From NCBI GenBank assembly GCA_013696915.1, contig JACCXR010000093.1, positions 1 to 6,111 on the forward strand: DNA of 6,111 nt, read 5' to 3'. Position numbers and translations under genes: made by a program. The notes beneath the pieces were generated by a model that was not told where the DNA came from, did not search any database, and worked only from the letters and a program-made list of their open reading frames with translations. The DNA comes from Euzebyaceae bacterium. Lineage in GTDB: Bacteria > Actinomycetota > Nitriliruptoria > Euzebyales > Egibacteraceae. This document shows positions 5,252 through 6,111 of the stretch, piece by piece. Within the stretch, counting starts at the first letter, position 1, and each line of letters begins with the position of its first letter.

Positions 5252-6111
5252 CTACGGGCCGGCGCGGAGCGGCCGCAGGGCGGCCCACGTCCGCGCCGGC
5301 GTCGTCTGCAGGTCGTACAGACCGGCGCCGAGCACGGCGCTGTCGCCGGCCGCGGCCACGAACGCCCCGACCTCGTCCAGGTCGGCGGCGAGGCCGCCGG
5401 CGAGGTGGACCGGGAGGTCGGCGTCGCCGGCGCGCACGCGCAGCTCGGCGACGTTGCGGGCGTTCCAGTCGTAGGTCGTGCCGGCGTCCAGGCCGCGGAA
5501 CGAGCTGTAGCTCATCGGCACGAACACGTCGAAACTCGCGGTGAGCTCGGCGTACGGGAAGTCCGGCCACCACGACGGGCGCAGGTCGAGCTGGAGGGGC
5601 GGCAGGACGATCGCCGCCATCGGGTAGTCCGGGCCGACCCAGGTCCGCAGGGCACCCGACAGGGCGAGCAGCCGGCGGCTGCGCTCGGCGGTGTCGGTGA
5701 CGTGCTCGGTCTCGATGTCGAGGCCGAAGGCGTCGGGGCGGTCGCCCCGCGGGGTCACGAACGCCATCGCGTGCTGGGCGCGCCGGTAGTCGCGCTGGAG
5801 GTCGGCGAAGTCGGGGATGTACCAGACCATCACGCGCATGCCGGCGTCGTGGGCGGACTCGACGAGCCGGCCGAGCCGGGCGGCGTCGTGGAGATGGCTC
5901 GGCGAGTTGAAGCGGGCCGACTGCACGAACATCGCCTCCACCCCGCCGGCCGCCGCGACGGCGACCTGCTCCTCCGGCGTCATGCCGGTGTCGTAGAGGT
6001 CCACCCACGTCGACAGCCCCGCGAACGCCGCCAGGCGGGGCGGAGCCGCGGCGAGGGGGATGCGGCCGGCCGGCCCCTCGCCCGGCGCAGGAGCCGGGGT
6101 TCCGCCGGGCG
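5252..6111 (-). CDS. Putative secreted TIM-barrel glycoside hydrolase-like protein, N-terminus missing
   Basis: About 285 residues are visible and the frame is open to the right edge, so the true start lies outside. The visible protein begins with about 25 Pro/Ala/Gly-rich residues (GGTPAPAPGEGPAG), typical of the linker behind a signal peptide or lipobox. Then comes FAGLSTWVDLYDTG (about 29-42), which looks like the first barrel strand. Later segments read like alternating strands and helices of a TIM barrel: EAMFVQSARF, MRVMVWYIPDF, AFGLDIETEHV (acidic residues at a strand end), FDVFVPMSYSSFRG, LPVHLAGGLAA and AVLGAGLYD. This resembles uncharacterised actinobacterial proteins with a GH-like barrel; LDIE and VPMSY suggest sugar binding or hydrolysis but no activity is established. 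A GTG at 6002-6004 could be taken as the start, but it falls inside the first barrel strand. ettA follows 35 bp downstream. Confidence 0.88.
   Translation of the reverse strand, partial: PGGTPAPAPGEGPAGRIPLAAAPPRLAAFAGLSTWVDLYDTGMTPEEQVAVAAAGGVEAMFVQSARFNSPSHLHDAARLGRLVESAHDAGMRVMVWYIPDFADLQRDYRRAQHAMAFVTPRGDRPDAFGLDIETEHVTDTAERSRRLLALSGALRTWVGPDYPMAAIVLPPLQLDLRPSWWPDFPYAELTASFDVFVPMSYSSFRGLDAGTTYDWNARNVAELRVRAGDADLPVHLAGGLAADLDEVGAFVAAAGDSAVLGAGLYDLQTTPARTWAALRPLRAGP

Noticed and set aside
1..6111. CRISPR array, insertion sequence, prophage, toxin-antitoxin or defence system
   Set aside because: No regularly spaced repeats, transposase, integrase or paired small ORFs; the genes are housekeeping or metabolic.

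Overview
The window is a GC-rich (clearly above 70% by eye) bacterial chromosomal segment. An MshC/CysRS-like ligase, an actinobacterial-style TIM-barrel protein, TANNNT promoter-like motifs and the overall base composition all suggest a member of the Actinomycetota, possibly a deep-branching one. No rRNA or tRNA is present to confirm this. I see ordinary chromosomal genes and no phage, insertion sequence, CRISPR or plasmid signature.

Layout from left to right: (1) an unrecognised protein on the minus strand, with its start and a good Shine-Dalgarno inside the window and its C-terminus cut by the left edge; (2) a classical SDR oxidoreductase on the minus strand; (3) a 79-bp divergent promoter region; (4) rnhB (ribonuclease HII) on the plus strand; (5) a 301-bp gene-free stretch with several inverted repeats, including a 13-bp GC-rich stem-loop; (6) a 383-residue class I ligase on the plus strand that lacks the CysRS anticodon-binding end and most resembles MshC, the mycothiol cysteine ligase; (7) ettA, an ABC-F translation factor on the minus strand, tail to tail with the ligase gene and only 6 bp away; (8) a secreted-looking TIM-barrel protein on the minus strand, 35 bp upstream of ettA, with its N-terminus beyond the right edge.

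The genes do not form one obvious pathway. rnhB serves genome maintenance, ettA links ribosome activity to energy state, and the MshC-like enzyme would serve low-molecular-weight thiol synthesis if it acts on glucosaminyl-inositol. The TIM-barrel gene and ettA may be co-transcribed. The part most worth a second look is the structured gap between rnhB and the ligase, together with the mixed MshC/CysRS character of the ligase. Neither is proven to be a new system.
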